Origin: Microbacterium sp. SMR1
GTDB taxonomy: Bacteria; Actinomycetota; Actinomycetes; Actinomycetales; Microbacteriaceae
DNA length: 64,000 bases
Assembly: GCF_003289625.1 (NCBI RefSeq)
Contig: NZ_QMBN01000004.1
Coordinates: 159,263 to 223,262 of the forward strand
Direction: 5' to 3'
Made by a program: the position numbers and the translations under genes
Notes under the pieces: generated by a model
Seen by the model: only the letters and a program-made list of their open reading frames with translations
Told to the model about the DNA's origin: nothing
Database searches by the model: none
Part shown: piece by piece, positions 8,236-17,900 of the stretch
Layout: each line of letters opens with the position of its first letter
Numbering within the stretch: the stretch's first letter is position 1

Positions 8236-9968
8236 TCGAGGTATGGGCGCCGCGCCCCGAGCGGGTGCGGCTGCGACGGCCGGATGCCGCGGACGTCGAG
8301 CTCTCGCGCTCGGCGGACGGCTGGTGGTCGGCCGACGTCGACCTCGGCCCGGGCGATCGCTACGGCTTCGTCCTCGGCGACGGCGACGACGCGCGCCCCG
8401 ACCCGCGCTCGCGGCGGCAGCCCGACGGCGTCCACGGTCTGTCGGCGATCGACGACCCGTCGTCGTTCGCGTGGACCGATCAGGCCTGGACGGGAAGGCC
8501 GCTCGCCGGCGGCATCATCTACGAGCTGCACATCGGCACCTTCACGAGCGCCGGCACGCTCGACGCCGCCATCGGGCGCCTCGACCACCTCGTCGAGCTC
8601 GGCGTGACCCACATCGAGCTCCTCCCGGTCAACGCCTTCAACGGCACCCACAACTGGGGCTACGACGGGGTGCTCTGGTACGCCGTCCAGGAGAGCTACG
8701 GCGGGCCGGACGCGTACCGCCGATTCGTCGATGCCGCGCACGGGGCCGGTCTCGCCGTCATCCAGGACGTCGTCTACAACCACCTCGGCCCCTCGGGCAA
8801 CTACCTGCCCGAGTACGGTCCGTACCTCCGCGACGGCCGCCGGAACACCTGGGGCGACAGCGTCAACCTCGATGAGGACGCGGTGCGCGAGTACATCGTC
8901 GGCAACGCCGAGATGTGGCTGCGCGACTTCCACGTCGACGGCCTGCGGCTCGACGCCGTGCACGCGCTGCACGACGACGACAGCCCCGTGCACATCCTCG
9001 GCGAGATCGCCGACCGCGTCGACGCGCTCGGCACGCACCTCGGCCGGCCGCTCACGCTCATCGCCGAGAGCGACATGAACGACCCCGTCATGATCCTGCC
9101 GCGCGAGGCCGGCGGTCACGGGATGACGGCGCAGTGGTCGGACGACTGGCACCACTCCGTGCACGTCGCGCTCACGGGCGAGACGGTCGGGTACTACTCC
9201 GACTTCGACGCGCTCGACGCCGTTCCCAAAACGTGGAACGAGGGGTTCTTCCACGACGGCACGTACTCATCGTTCCGGGGCCGAGAGCACGGCCGTCCGA
9301 TTCCGCCGGAGTCGCCGTCGTGGCGGCTCGTGACCTTCGCGCAGGATCACGATCAGATCGGCAACCGCGCGGCGGGCGATCGGCTGTCGGCGACGCTCGA
9401 CGCCGACCGGCTCGCCGTCGCGGCCGTCCTGACGCTGACCGCGCCGGGAACCCCGATGCTGTTCATGGGCGAGGAGTGGGGCGCGTCCACGCCGTGGCAG
9501 TTCTTCACGTCGCACCCCGAGCCCGAGCTCGCCGAGGCGACCGCTGCCGGACGGAAGCAGGAGTTCGCCGAGATGGGCTGGGATGAGGACCTCGTTCCGG
9601 ACCCCAACGATCCGGCGACCTTCCTGCGGTCGAAGCTCGACTGGACGGAGGTCGGCGAAGGCGACCACGCTCGTCTGCTCGAGCTGTACCGCGAGCTCGG
9701 ACGGCTGCGCCGTTCGGTGCCCGACCTGACCGACCCGCGATTCACCGCGCGCGGTGCCGGGGCGTCGGAAGGCGAGGGCGGCCGGCTCTACGACCTGCAG
9801 CGAGGTCGCGCGCGCGTGCTCGTGAACCTCTCGGAGGCACCGTGGCGGGTCGACCCAAACGGCGACGTGGTCTGGCTCGAGACGCTCCCGAGCCGGACCG
9901 CCGACGATCTGCTCGTCGTCGAGCCGAACTCGGCCGTCATCGTGGGGCCGGATCTGTCAAGCGGATGA
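8232..9968 (+). CDS. treZ: Malto-oligosyltrehalose trehalohydrolase
   Basis: TreZ (578 residues) cuts the alpha-1,4 bond next to the trehalose unit made by TreY and releases free trehalose. An N-terminal beta domain starting [14 protein letters not shown] is followed by the GH13 barrel with [20 protein letters not shown] (Asp241), LIAESD (Glu279) and [11 protein letters not shown] (Asp374). The [14 protein letters not shown] segment and the [17 protein letters not shown] loop are typical of TreZ. The start is the ATG in the ATGA overlap with treY; the open frame reaches far upstream but that part is antisense-like shadow inside treY. It ends the trehalose operon. Confidence 0.97.
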   Translation: MIEVWAPRPERVRLRRPDAADVELSRSADGWWSADVDLGPGDRYGFVLGDGDDARPDPRSRRQPDGVHGLSAIDDPSSFAWTDQAWTGRPLAGGIIYELHIGTFTSAGTLDAAIGRLDHLVELGVTHIELLPVNAFNGTHNWGYDGVLWYAVQESYGGPDAYRRFVDAAHGAGLAVIQDVVYNHLGPSGNYLPEYGPYLRDGRRNTWGDSVNLDEDAVREYIVGNAEMWLRDFHVDGLRLDAVHALHDDDSPVHILGEIADRVDALGTHLGRPLTLIAESDMNDPVMILPREAGGHGMTAQWSDDWHHSVHVALTGETVGYYSDFDALDAVPKTWNEGFFHDGTYSSFRGREHGRPIPPESPSWRLVTFAQDHDQIGNRAAGDRLSATLDADRLAVAAVLTLTAPGTPMLFMGEEWGASTPWQFFTSHPEPELAEATAAGRKQEFAEMGWDEDLVPDPNDPATFLRSKLDWTEVGEGDHARLLELYRELGRLRRSVPDLTDPRFTARGAGASEGEGGRLYDLQRGRARVLVNLSEAPWRVDPNGDVVWLETLPSRTADDLLVVEPNSAVIVGPDLSSG

Positions 9969-9999
9969 CCGGGCGCGGCGCCCGATCTACCGTGGGGGA

Positions 10000-10851
10000 A
10001 TGAGCACCACAGCGCACCACGCCGCCCGGCCCCCGCGGACGCCGTCCGACCTCGTGCGGCAGATCGCCGTGATCTCGGCCGTCGTCTTCATGATCATCGC
10101 CGCGATGGTCGGGACCGGACTGTTCGGCGGGACGAATGTGCGCGATCTGCAGGGCGGCGCGCTCGACGCCGATTCGACGGTGCTCGCGCCGGGTACTCAG
10201 GCCTTCAGCATCTGGTCGGTCATCTACCTCTTCATGATCGGCTACACGATCTGGCAGGCCCTGCCCGCGCAGCGCTCCCGCGACCGGCAGCGGCTCGTGG
10301 GATGGTGGATCGCGCTGACCGCCGTGCTCAACGGGGGATGGCTGCTCGCGGCGCAGTTCACGACCTTGCCGCTGACGGTCGTCGCGATCGTCGCGCTGCT
10401 CGCCGCCCTCGGCTGGACATTCCACCTGCTCGTGCGCTCGCGGCCGCGGTCGGTCGGCGACCGGCTGCTCATGGACGCCACGGTGGGCCTGCACCTCGGA
10501 TGGGTCTCGCTGGCGACGGTCGCGAATGTCACGGCGTGGCTCAGCCGCACCGTCCCCGAGTCGTGGGGCATGCAGGCCGACGTGTGGGGTGTGGCGGTGC
10601 TCGTGGTCGTCGCCGCCGTCGGCGTCGGCATCGCAGCCTTCTCGCGGGGGCGCCCCTCGCCGATCATCGCGCTGTCGTGGGGCCTGGCGTGGGTGGCGAT
10701 CGCCCGCACGACCGATCAGCCCCACTCGACGCCGGTGGCCATCGCCGCCGTCGCCGTCATCGTCGTGGTCGTCGCCGCCGCAGCCGTGACGGCCTGGCGC
10801 TCGAACGGTCGCGAGCACCGCGGCATCCTGCGCCGCACCCGCACAGCCTGA
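10000..10851 (+). CDS. TspO/MBR-like tryptophan-rich membrane protein
   Basis: The 283-residue polytopic protein has about seven hydrophobic segments. The first conserved part has QAFSIWSVIYLFMIGYTIWQ, then VGWWIALTAVLNGGWLLAAQF and LHLGWVSLATVANVTAWL; this order of tryptophan-containing helices resembles the tryptophan-rich sensory protein (TspO) superfamily, although it is longer than the classical five-helix form. TspO relatives bind porphyrins or cholesterol; the ligand here is unknown. A TACCGT -10 box at 9988-9993 lies 6 nt before the ATG, so the mRNA is probably leaderless and independent of the trehalose operon. Confidence 0.7.
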   Translation: MSTTAHHAARPPRTPSDLVRQIAVISAVVFMIIAAMVGTGLFGGTNVRDLQGGALDADSTVLAPGTQAFSIWSVIYLFMIGYTIWQALPAQRSRDRQRLVGWWIALTAVLNGGWLLAAQFTTLPLTVVAIVALLAALGWTFHLLVRSRPRSVGDRLLMDATVGLHLGWVSLATVANVTAWLSRTVPESWGMQADVWGVAVLVVVAAVGVGIAAFSRGRPSPIIALSWGLAWVAIARTTDQPHSTPVAIAAVAVIVVVVAAAAVTAWRSNGREHRGILRRTRTA

Positions 10852-10873
10852 CCGGTCGCCTGACCGGCCGCGC

Positions 10874-10960
10874 CGATACATTCGTCGGATCGGTGGTGCT
10901 GGTGTCGCCTCGAACGTCGTCGGAGGCGACATCCGCACCACCGATCCGACGGTTGTATCG
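10874..10960. repeat. 87-bp palindromic element, copy A
   Basis: The element starts CGATACA and ends TGTATCG. Its two halves pair over nearly the full length: outer 7 bp, then a 16-bp block GTCGGATCGGTGGTGC, then TGTCGCCTC, closing on an 11-nt loop at 10912-10922. It lies between two convergent genes and could act as a bidirectional terminator. Copies of the same length are at 29596, 31790 and 45012. Confidence 0.9.
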
Positions 10961-10969
10961 CGCCCGGCG

Positions 10970-11695
10970 TCAGAACGTCGCGGCGAACGCGGCGAGGAAG
11001 CGGGTCGGCTCGGTCACGGGGGCCGCGAGCACGCGGGCCGCGACGCGGTCGTAGTCCGCCGCGTCGAAGTAGCCGTCGTTGCGGTAGATCGTCATGCGCT
11101 CGGTGAAGTCCTGCGGCGTCGGCTCGGGGTGGAACTGCGTCGCGTACAGGCGATCTCCCACGCGGTAGGCCTGCACGGGACAGGCGCTGTTCGTGGCGAG
11201 GAGCACCGCCCCGGCGGGAAGCGTCTGCGTCCCCTCCTTATGTGCGGTGAGCGCGGCGAAGGTCGGGGAGAGCGAGCCCAGCAGCGGGTCGACCCGGCCG
11301 GCCTCCGTCAGGGTCACGTCGGTCGGGCCGGTGTCCTCGGGGTAGTCGCGAGAGATCGTGCCGCCGAGGTAGGTCGTGGCCACGCCGATGCCGAAGCAGG
11401 TGAACAGCGCCGCCGTCCGAGCGGATGCCGCCGCCTCGACGATGCGCGCGAGGTCGGCCTCCAGGCGCAGCTGGCCTTCCGGCTTCGCGCCGGGATCGTC
11501 AGTGGCGTTGAAGGGGCTGCCGCCGACGACGAAGCCGCGCCAGCGCGTGAACGCGTCCGCGGGCAGGGCGTCGCGCGTCAGATCGATGCGCTCGAGCTGG
11601 GACTCATCGAGGCCCATGGCGGCGCGGAACGACGCGTATTCCGCATCCGCGGCCGCCTGCTGCGGGCGCACGCAGACGTACACGAGCGGGGCCAT
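10970..11695 (-). CDS. Class I glutamine amidotransferase-like protein
   Basis: The 241-residue product has a Rossmann-like GATase fold: WRGFVVGGSPFNATDD, the nucleophile elbow TCFGIG with Cys100, and the late TQFHPEPT containing the His-Glu pair of the catalytic triad. It most resembles stand-alone GMP synthase-type amidotransferase domains (often annotated GuaA-like). Such proteins release ammonia from glutamine or cleave gamma-glutamyl bonds; the acceptor is not evident. It stands alone on the minus strand, with its 3' end 9 bp from a palindromic repeat. Confidence 0.85.
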   Translation of the reverse strand: MAPLVYVCVRPQQAAADAEYASFRAAMGLDESQLERIDLTRDALPADAFTRWRGFVVGGSPFNATDDPGAKPEGQLRLEADLARIVEAAASARTAALFTCFGIGVATTYLGGTISRDYPEDTGPTDVTLTEAGRVDPLLGSLSPTFAALTAHKEGTQTLPAGAVLLATNSACPVQAYRVGDRLYATQFHPEPTPQDFTERMTIYRNDGYFDAADYDRVAARVLAAPVTEPTRFLAAFAATF

Positions 11696-11769
11696 GCCGA
11701 AAGTCTATGGTTCCGCCGGGCCGACCCGGTGGGGATGACCTTCTGTGACGAGCGGAGGACAATGGCCGG

Positions 11770-12069
11770 ATGACCGCCCGCGTGATCATCTCAGACCCCA
11801 GCGAGCTCATCGCGGTGCTCGACCGGCTCGACGTCGCCGCCGCGCGCCGGGGCTGGCGGGTGCGCCGCCCCGTCGACGCGGCCGGCATCGAGTCGCGGGC
11901 GCGGGACGCTCGCACGGCGATCCGGTTGCCCGCTCCCGTCGTGGTCGAGCTCGAGGCGGATCCGGATGCCGCCGCGCCGGACGACCCGATCGACGCCGCC
12001 GCCCTGCTGAGCCGCACTCCGGTTGCGGGTGCGATCCCCGACGGGGCGCGGCGGCTGCACGGGGCGTGA
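11770..12069 (+). CDS. Small hypothetical protein, 99 residues
   Basis: I do not recognise this protein. It starts MTARVIISDPSELIAVLDRLDVAAARRGW and is rich in Ala, Asp and Arg, with no membrane segment or cysteine. Support for a real gene: a GACAAT -10-like box (11758-11763) lies 6 nt before the ATG, the arrangement seen at many genes here, and the frame has clear third-position GC. It sits divergently from the amidotransferase gene and convergent with the LysR-type gene. Confidence 0.6.
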   Translation: MTARVIISDPSELIAVLDRLDVAAARRGWRVRRPVDAAGIESRARDARTAIRLPAPVVVELEADPDAAAPDDPIDAAALLSRTPVAGAIPDGARRLHGA

Positions 12070-12097
12070 TTCGGGCGACCGGCGTCGGGGGTGCGCG

Positions 12098-12859
12098 TCA
12101 GCGCGAGGAGTTCGCGGTGCGGCCGCGCACGATCCCGATGAACGTCTCTACCAGCGGCGTGGTCGCCTCCGTCGGCCAGGCGAGCGCGACCGTCGACGTC
12201 GGAGCGTCGACCACGGGCCGGTACGTGGTGTCTTTGCGGTGATGCAGTCGCGCGAGCGACATCGGCACGAGCACGATGCCGACGCCGGTGGCCGCCGTCG
12301 CGACCGCGTCACCCGTCGTGGCAATGGCGGAAAAGGCGGGGGCGATGGCGCCGGGGACCTCGATACCCAGAGCGTCATCACCGGTCGCCAGGACGACCTC
12401 CCCGGCGAGGTCGGCGAGGGTCAGCTCGTCGGCGACGGTGAGGGACGAGTCGGCGCTGCACACGGCGACCGTGATCTCGTCGTAGAGCGGGATGATGCTC
12501 AACCCGGCGCGTTCGATCGGAAGCCGCACGAGGGCGGCGTCGACCTCACCGCTCGCGAGGGCGGCGGCCTGGTCGTCGAACTCGAGGGTGACGAGATCGA
12601 GCGGGTTCGCCGGCATCCGCTGCTTCCACACGTCGATCCATTTGCCGGGTGTGGCACCCGGGGCCGCGCCGAGGCGGAAAGCGCCGAGGCCGCTCAGGTC
12701 CGGTGCGGCGGCATCCGGCTCGCGGCGGGTTCCCGAGGCGCGGTCTGCCTTGCGGGCCACGGACCGCTGCCCGGATGCCGGGGCGCCGCGGCGCCCGGGG
12801 GCACCGCCGCCTCGGCCGCCGCTACGAGCGGGGCGGCCCGAGGAACGTCCGGGTGTCAT
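12098..12859 (-). CDS. Orphan LysR-type effector-binding domain protein without HTH
   Basis: The 253-residue product has a basic, low-complexity N-terminus (SSGRPARSGGRGGGAPGRR) and then a LysR substrate-binding domain: FRLGAAPGATPGKWIDVWKQR, a block with EFDDQAAALASGEVDAALVRLP, and GDAVATAATGVGIVLVPMSLARLHH. The winged-helix DNA-binding domain of true LysR regulators is absent. The ATG at 12859 is used; upstream in-frame sequence is antisense to the beta-helix gene. The C-terminus GRTANSSR also looks unusual. It may sense a small molecule and act through a partner protein; the basic N-terminus might bind nucleic acid. It is followed by no obvious target gene. Confidence 0.75.
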   Translation of the reverse strand: MTPGRSSGRPARSGGRGGGAPGRRGAPASGQRSVARKADRASGTRREPDAAAPDLSGLGAFRLGAAPGATPGKWIDVWKQRMPANPLDLVTLEFDDQAAALASGEVDAALVRLPIERAGLSIIPLYDEITVAVCSADSSLTVADELTLADLAGEVVLATGDDALGIEVPGAIAPAFSAIATTGDAVATAATGVGIVLVPMSLARLHHRKDTTYRPVVDAPTSTVALAWPTEATTPLVETFIGIVRGRTANSSR

Positions 12860-12881
12860 GCCTGAAGCGTATCCCGGCGGG

Positions 12882-13289
12882 TCAGGCGGCCAGACGCAGC
12901 CCGCGCTGGTCGGTCGCCACGTGCTCGCCGTCGGCGATGTTCTCGTCGTCGCCGATGAGCGAGCCACCGGCGACGTGCGCGTGCGCTCCGATGAAGGCAC
13001 GGATGCCGATCTTCGCCCGCGGACCGATGGCGGCGCCGGAGCCGACGTGCGCGTGTGGTGCGATCTCGACGTTCGGGCCGATGACGGCTTCACGCTCGAT
13101 CCACACGCCACGGCCGATGTGAACGCCCGCGGCGACCTGGACTCCGGGTTCGACGTAGGCGCCTGCTTCGACCAGTGCGGTCGGGTGCACCTTGGCCCCG
13201 TTCGCGATCAAGCCCCGACCGTTCGCGTGCTTGCGGTAACGCAGCGTCTCTCCGCGGTCGTTCTCGATGTCGATGTAGTTCTTGCCCAC
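12882..13289 (-). CDS. Left-handed beta-helix (hexapeptide repeat) protein
   Basis: This 135-residue protein is built almost wholly of imperfect hexapeptide repeats (for example GVQVAAGVHIGRGVWIEREAV, IGPNVEIAPHAHVGSGAAIG), the hallmark of the left-handed beta-helix fold of acyl- and nucleotidyl-transferases and gamma-carbonic anhydrases. It is short, carries only part of a catalytic enzyme, and begins MGKNYIDIENDRGETLRYRKH. It could be a structural or trimeric binding protein. The GGAGGGG site lies before the start. It lies 22 bp upstream of the LysR-type gene on the same strand, so the two may be cotranscribed. Confidence 0.75.
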   Translation of the reverse strand: MGKNYIDIENDRGETLRYRKHANGRGLIANGAKVHPTALVEAGAYVEPGVQVAAGVHIGRGVWIEREAVIGPNVEIAPHAHVGSGAAIGPRAKIGIRAFIGAHAHVAGGSLIGDDENIADGEHVATDQRGLRLAA

Positions 13290-13519
13290 GATCCCCTCCG
13301 ACAGTTCCGGGTCCGGTACTGAGTACTGGAAACAACCCCGCGACCCGCGTTTTCATTCCCACGAATCATTCGGAGCGGCAGGTCGACCGGTTTGCTGGAA
13401 CAAGCGTGCGATGCGCAGCCGCCGAGGTCGAAGGGGTTTGCGAGCTGACCTTCGCGCGATAACATGCCGCCGCCGCGGGGCTTGCTTCCACTCGCGCCCC
13501 GGTTTGCGAGGATGGGCGG

Positions 13520-14167
13520 GTGGAGCCTTCTCGCGCACCGTCGACCGGACCTTCCCTCGTGTTCGAGGCGGCGCTCACGCGCCACACCCGCGCGGAGGAT
13601 CTGCTCGGCATCGTGACCGGCACATTCGTGGCATCCCTCGGCCTCTACCTGTTGCAGTCGTCGGGCTCGGTCACCGGCGGCACCGCGGGCCTCGCGCTGC
13701 TTCTCGGTTACGCGACCGGATGGTCGTTCCCGGTGCTGTTCGCAGTCGTGAACGCGCCGTTCGCCGCGCTGGCCCTGTGGAAGAAGGGGGTATCGTTCAC
13801 GATCCGCACCTTCGTCTCGATCGGCCTGGTCTCGGCGTTCACCTTCGTGCACCAGCACCTGCTGCAGTTCGCGAGCATCGAACCCATCTACGGCACGCTG
13901 GGCGGCAACCTGCTCGCCGGCGTCGGGCTGCTGATCCTGTTCCGTCACCGTTCGAGCCTCGGCGGGGTCAACATCATCGCCCTGGTGCTGCAGGAGCGCA
14001 TGGGCTTCAGTGCGGGATGGACCCAGATGATCTTCGACGTCGTGATCATCGCGTCCGCGCTGCTGGTGCTGCCGTGGCCGGCGGTGCTGCTCAGTGCTGC
14101 CGGAGCGGTCGTGCTGAGCGTCGTGCTCGTCCTGAACCACCGCCCCGGTCGGTACATCGGCCGCTGA
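13520..14167 (+). CDS. YitT-family membrane protein
   Basis: The 215-residue product has five or six membrane helices and the features of the YitT/DUF161 family: LLGIVTGTFVASLGLYLLQSSG, VTGGTAGLALLLGYATGWSFPVLFAVVNAPF, and YGTLGGNLLAGVGLLILFRHRSSLGGVNI. These proteins are probable transporters of unknown substrate. The start is a GTG at 13520, 6 nt after GAGGAT (13508-13513), matching the leaderless pattern. The intergenic stretch before it (13290-13519) shows no other element I can defend. Confidence 0.85.
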   Translation: MEPSRAPSTGPSLVFEAALTRHTRAEDLLGIVTGTFVASLGLYLLQSSGSVTGGTAGLALLLGYATGWSFPVLFAVVNAPFAALALWKKGVSFTIRTFVSIGLVSAFTFVHQHLLQFASIEPIYGTLGGNLLAGVGLLILFRHRSSLGGVNIIALVLQERMGFSAGWTQMIFDVVIIASALLVLPWPAVLLSAAGAVVLSVVLVLNHRPGRYIGR

Positions 14168-14202
14168 GTGCAAGCGTCGGATCGCTCCAGACCCGGCGGG
14201 GT

Positions 14203-14976
14203 TCAGCTCTGGCAGCGCGGGCACCAGAAGATGTTCCGCTCGCTCGTCGGCAGCGCTCCGATCTCGCCGGCGCGGATGAGCGTCCCGCACCGGCGGCAGG
14301 GCTTGTTCTCGCGACCGTAGACCCACATCCGCTGCCCAGGCCGGTCGTTGCCGGTGAAGGTGCGCGCCGCGCGATCGCGATTGGCGTGGATCATCCGGTA
14401 CCCGGTCTCGAGCACGGCGGCCGCGTCGATCTCGGTGGCGGGGGTCATGGGCAGGATGCCGCGCACGAAGAGCAGCTCGTTCGCGTAGACGTTTCCGAAG
14501 CCGGCGACGTTCCGCTGGTCGAGGAGGGCGACGTGTGCGGCTCGGGGGTCGGCGCTCACGCGACGCACCGCTTCGGCCAGATCCCAATCGGGGCCGAGCA
14601 GGTCGGGCCCGAGGTGGCCGACGAGGCGGTCCTCGTCGGCGGTGGGGAGGACCTCGACCATCGCGAGCTCGAAGCCGACGGCATCCCGATCGCGCGTTCC
14701 GACGATCGCGCGGGCCTGGAACGCGGGTGCCCGCCAGCGCTCGCCGTGGCGGTAGACGTGCCAGCGACCCTCCATCTTCAGGTGCGAGTGCAGGCTGAAT
14801 GCGCCCATGCGCAGCAGCAGGTGCTTGCCGCGGGCGATCGACGACGAGACGGTCTCGCCGCGCAGGTCGGCTGTCGCACTGCCGGGAACCCGGATGTCGA
14901 ACCGGGTGACCTCCTGCCCGACGAGCGCCTCACCCAGCTTCCGCGCGGCTCGGAAGACGGTGTCGCCCTCAGGCAC
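14203..14976 (-). CDS. nei: Fpg/Nei-family DNA glycosylase (endonuclease VIII type)
   Basis: The 257-residue protein removes oxidised bases and nicks the abasic site. It begins MPEGDTVFRAARKL, where the Pro after Met is the catalytic nucleophile and Glu3 is also conserved. The middle has HLKMEGRWHVY and the helix-two-turn-helix LDQRNVAGFGNVYANELLF; the C-terminus is a zinc finger with CRRCG and CPRC. MPEGDTV is typical of the Nei2 group of actinobacteria. Its start overlaps the lhr 3' end by 8 bp, so both are in one operon. The same lhr-nei neighbourhood is known in Mycobacterium tuberculosis (Rv3296-Rv3297), supporting a joint DNA-repair function. Confidence 0.95.
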   Translation of the reverse strand: MPEGDTVFRAARKLGEALVGQEVTRFDIRVPGSATADLRGETVSSSIARGKHLLLRMGAFSLHSHLKMEGRWHVYRHGERWRAPAFQARAIVGTRDRDAVGFELAMVEVLPTADEDRLVGHLGPDLLGPDWDLAEAVRRVSADPRAAHVALLDQRNVAGFGNVYANELLFVRGILPMTPATEIDAAAVLETGYRMIHANRDRAARTFTGNDRPGQRMWVYGRENKPCRRCGTLIRAGEIGALPTSERNIFWCPRCQS

Positions 14977-17900
14977 GCTCGCTGCTTCCCGACATCGCCG
15001 CCCGTGAGCCCGCGGTCAGCCGGCGCAGCGTGAGGCCGCGCGACGACTCGACGAAACCGCCCGCGCGCAGCGCCCGCCCGGTCGGGGTGTTGTAGACGAA
15101 TTCGCCGTTGACCTGCTCGACGGTGAGCGTGTCGAGGCGGCGTGCCTGAGCCGTTCTCACGAGATCGGATGCGGCCGCGGTCAGCACCTCCTCGTCGTCG
15201 GTGAAGGCGAGCGCCGAACGCCCACCGCGCTCGAGATAGAGCACGAGCGCACCGTCGACGAGCACCACGACGCCGCCGGCCTTCCGGCCCGGCCGATGCG
15301 AGACGCCCTCGAGCGCTGGCCAGCCGAGGGCTGCCCCGTAGGGATTCGCCGGGTCGGTCGCGGCCAGCGTGACCGCACGCCGCGGCGGCGGGTCGGGGAG
15401 CGCCGCGAACTCGCGCAGGCGGTCGACGGTGACGGATGCCGCGAACTGCGCGGCGCCGAGGGTCTCGATGACATAGCCGCGGCGGCAGTGGCCCGCCTCT
15501 TCGAAGCCGGCGAGAACGCGGTAGACCTGCGCGAAACCGCCGGGAACACCCTCGGACTGGACGCTGCCCCGGGTGACGACGCCGTAGCGGTCGAGCAGGA
15601 GCCCCGCCGATGCCGTGACGCGGAGCGAGGGATCGGGCTCGACGGCGGGCAGGAGCGACCACCGGCCGCCGAGCGTCGACGGGCGCGGCGCCGCGGGCGT
15701 CGTGGGACGCGCCAGAGGTGTGCCGCGATACAGGCGGGACCGCGGTGTGCGGCGGGCGCTGCGGTGTGCCTGCGAACCGCCCGAGAGGAGGGAGCGGACC
15801 GGCGTGAACGTGTCGTTCGTCAGGCGCCCCGCCCACGCGAGGCGCCAGAGTGCGTCGAGCACACTCTGCTCGTTGGGGGCACCGATCGCGGCGACGAGCT
15901 GCCCCGCGAACCAGCCGCCGCCGACGGCGAGAGCTTCGAGGATGCGCACGTCGAGGTCGCCCGAGGTCGACGACTCGTCGGCCTCGGATTCGGCATCCGC
16001 CAGCGCGAGGGTGAGCGGCGCCATGTCGGCGGGATGGAGCGCGATCCAGCCGTCGCGCCCGGGCAGGGTGCCGTGCCCCGACCAGACCACCTCGCCCGTC
16101 GCGGTCAGCTCGTCGAGCATCCCGGGTGCGTAGTCGCGCACGCGCGAGGGCAGGACGAGCGACTCCCAGGCGCTCGCAGGAATCGGCACACCGGCGAGCT
16201 GCTCGATCACGGCGGCGACGCCGTCGACGCCCTCGAGCGGCCGGGTGACGTGCTGCCACACGGGCAGGAACCGCGCGAACGCCTCGGGCGACACCGGCTC
16301 GACGCTGCCCCGGATCGCCGCGAGCGACCGCATCCGCAGCCGGCGCAGCACCTCGGAGTCGCACCACTCGAGGTCGTCGGCATCGCTGCCAGAGGTCTCG
16401 GGCAGGAAGTAGCCACTCGCGATGCGGCCCTGCGACTCGAGCCGCTGCAGTGTCTGACGCGCGACGGCGGTGCCGATGCCGAGCCGCGTCGCGACGTCCG
16501 CGGTGCGGAACGGCCCATGGGTGCGGGCGTACCGTGCGACGAGGTCGGCGAGCGGGTCGACGACCGGCTCGAGGAAGGCGGTGGGGATTCCGACGGGGAG
16601 CGCCGCGCCCAGCGCGTCGCGCAGGCGGCCGGCATCCTCGATCGCCGCGGTCCGCTGCACGCCTGCGATCGTGACCGGGATCGCGCGGCGGGCGGTCACG
16701 AGCTGTTGCAGCAGGTCGGCGGCCTCGGCGACCCGGTGCTCGGGAGGAGATTCGCCGTCCGGAGGAGCGGGCGCGGCGCTCGCGTCCTCCGCTGTGCCGA
16801 TTTCCTCCGCTGTGCCGGTGCCCGCGCCGGTGCCCGCAGTGCCGGTGCCCGCGGATTCTTCGAGGCGAGCTGCGACCTCCCCGGGGTCGAGCGGGCCGAG
16901 GATGCGGAGCAGATCGGCGACGCCCTCGACCCCGCGCGCGCGTCGGTCGGGAGCGAGACGCTGGGCCTCGCGCTCGAACTGCGCGATGACCTCGGGGTCG
17001 AGCAGCTCGCGCATCTCGACCTTGCCCAGCAGCTCCGACAGCAGCGCGGGATCGACGGATAGGGCCGCGGCGCGGCGTTCGGCGAGCGGCGAATCGCCCT
17101 CGTACATGAACGCGCCGACGTAGCCGAAGAGCAGATCGCGGGCGTACGGCGACGGCTGCGATGTCGTCGTCTCGACGAGGCGGATGCGGCGGTCGGCGAT
17201 GCTGCGGGTGATGCGCAGGAGTGCTGGAAGGTCGTAGACGTCCTGCAGCACCTCGCGAAGCGTCTCGAGGATGATCGGGAACGAAGGATGCCGCCGCGCG
17301 ACCTCGAGCAGCTGCGCCGAGCGCTGCCGCTGCTGCCAGAGCGGCGCGCGCTTGTTGGGGTTGAGCCTCGGCAGCAGCAGGGCCCGCGCCGCGCACTCGC
17401 GGAAGCGCGAGGCGAACAGCGCCGATCCGCCGACCTCGTCCGTGACGATCTGTTCGAGCTCGTCGGCGTCGAAGACGAAGAGGTCGGCGCCGGGCGGTTC
17501 GGCAGCCGCGTCGGGAACCCGCGCGATGATGCCGTCGTCGCTCGCGACGGCTGCGCCTTCGACCCCGAGACGCTCACGGATGCGTGCGTTGACCGCCAGC
17601 GCCCACGGAGCGTGCACGTGCATGCCGTACGGGGAATGCAGGATGACGCGCCAGTCGCCGACCTCGTCGCGGGAGCGCTCGACGGTCAGCGTCCGGTCGG
17701 TGGGCAAGCTGCCGGTCGCCTCGCGCTGCTCGGCGAGGTGAGCCAGGAGGTTCTCGATCGCGTAGTCGTCGAGCCCCGATTCGCGCAACCGCTCGGACGC
17801 CTTCTCGGGACCGGCTGCCGACACCTCACGGCTGAACTTCCCCAGCGCCTCGCCGAGCTCGGCGGGACGCCCCAGGCCGTCGCCGTGCCAGAACGGGAGC

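Noticed and set aside
13282..15033. 583-residue plus-strand frame across yitT and nei
   Set aside because: It overlaps two well-supported genes in other frames and has no recognisable motif.
15720..15740. CGATACA inside lhr
   Set aside because: Coding sequence with no palindromic partner.
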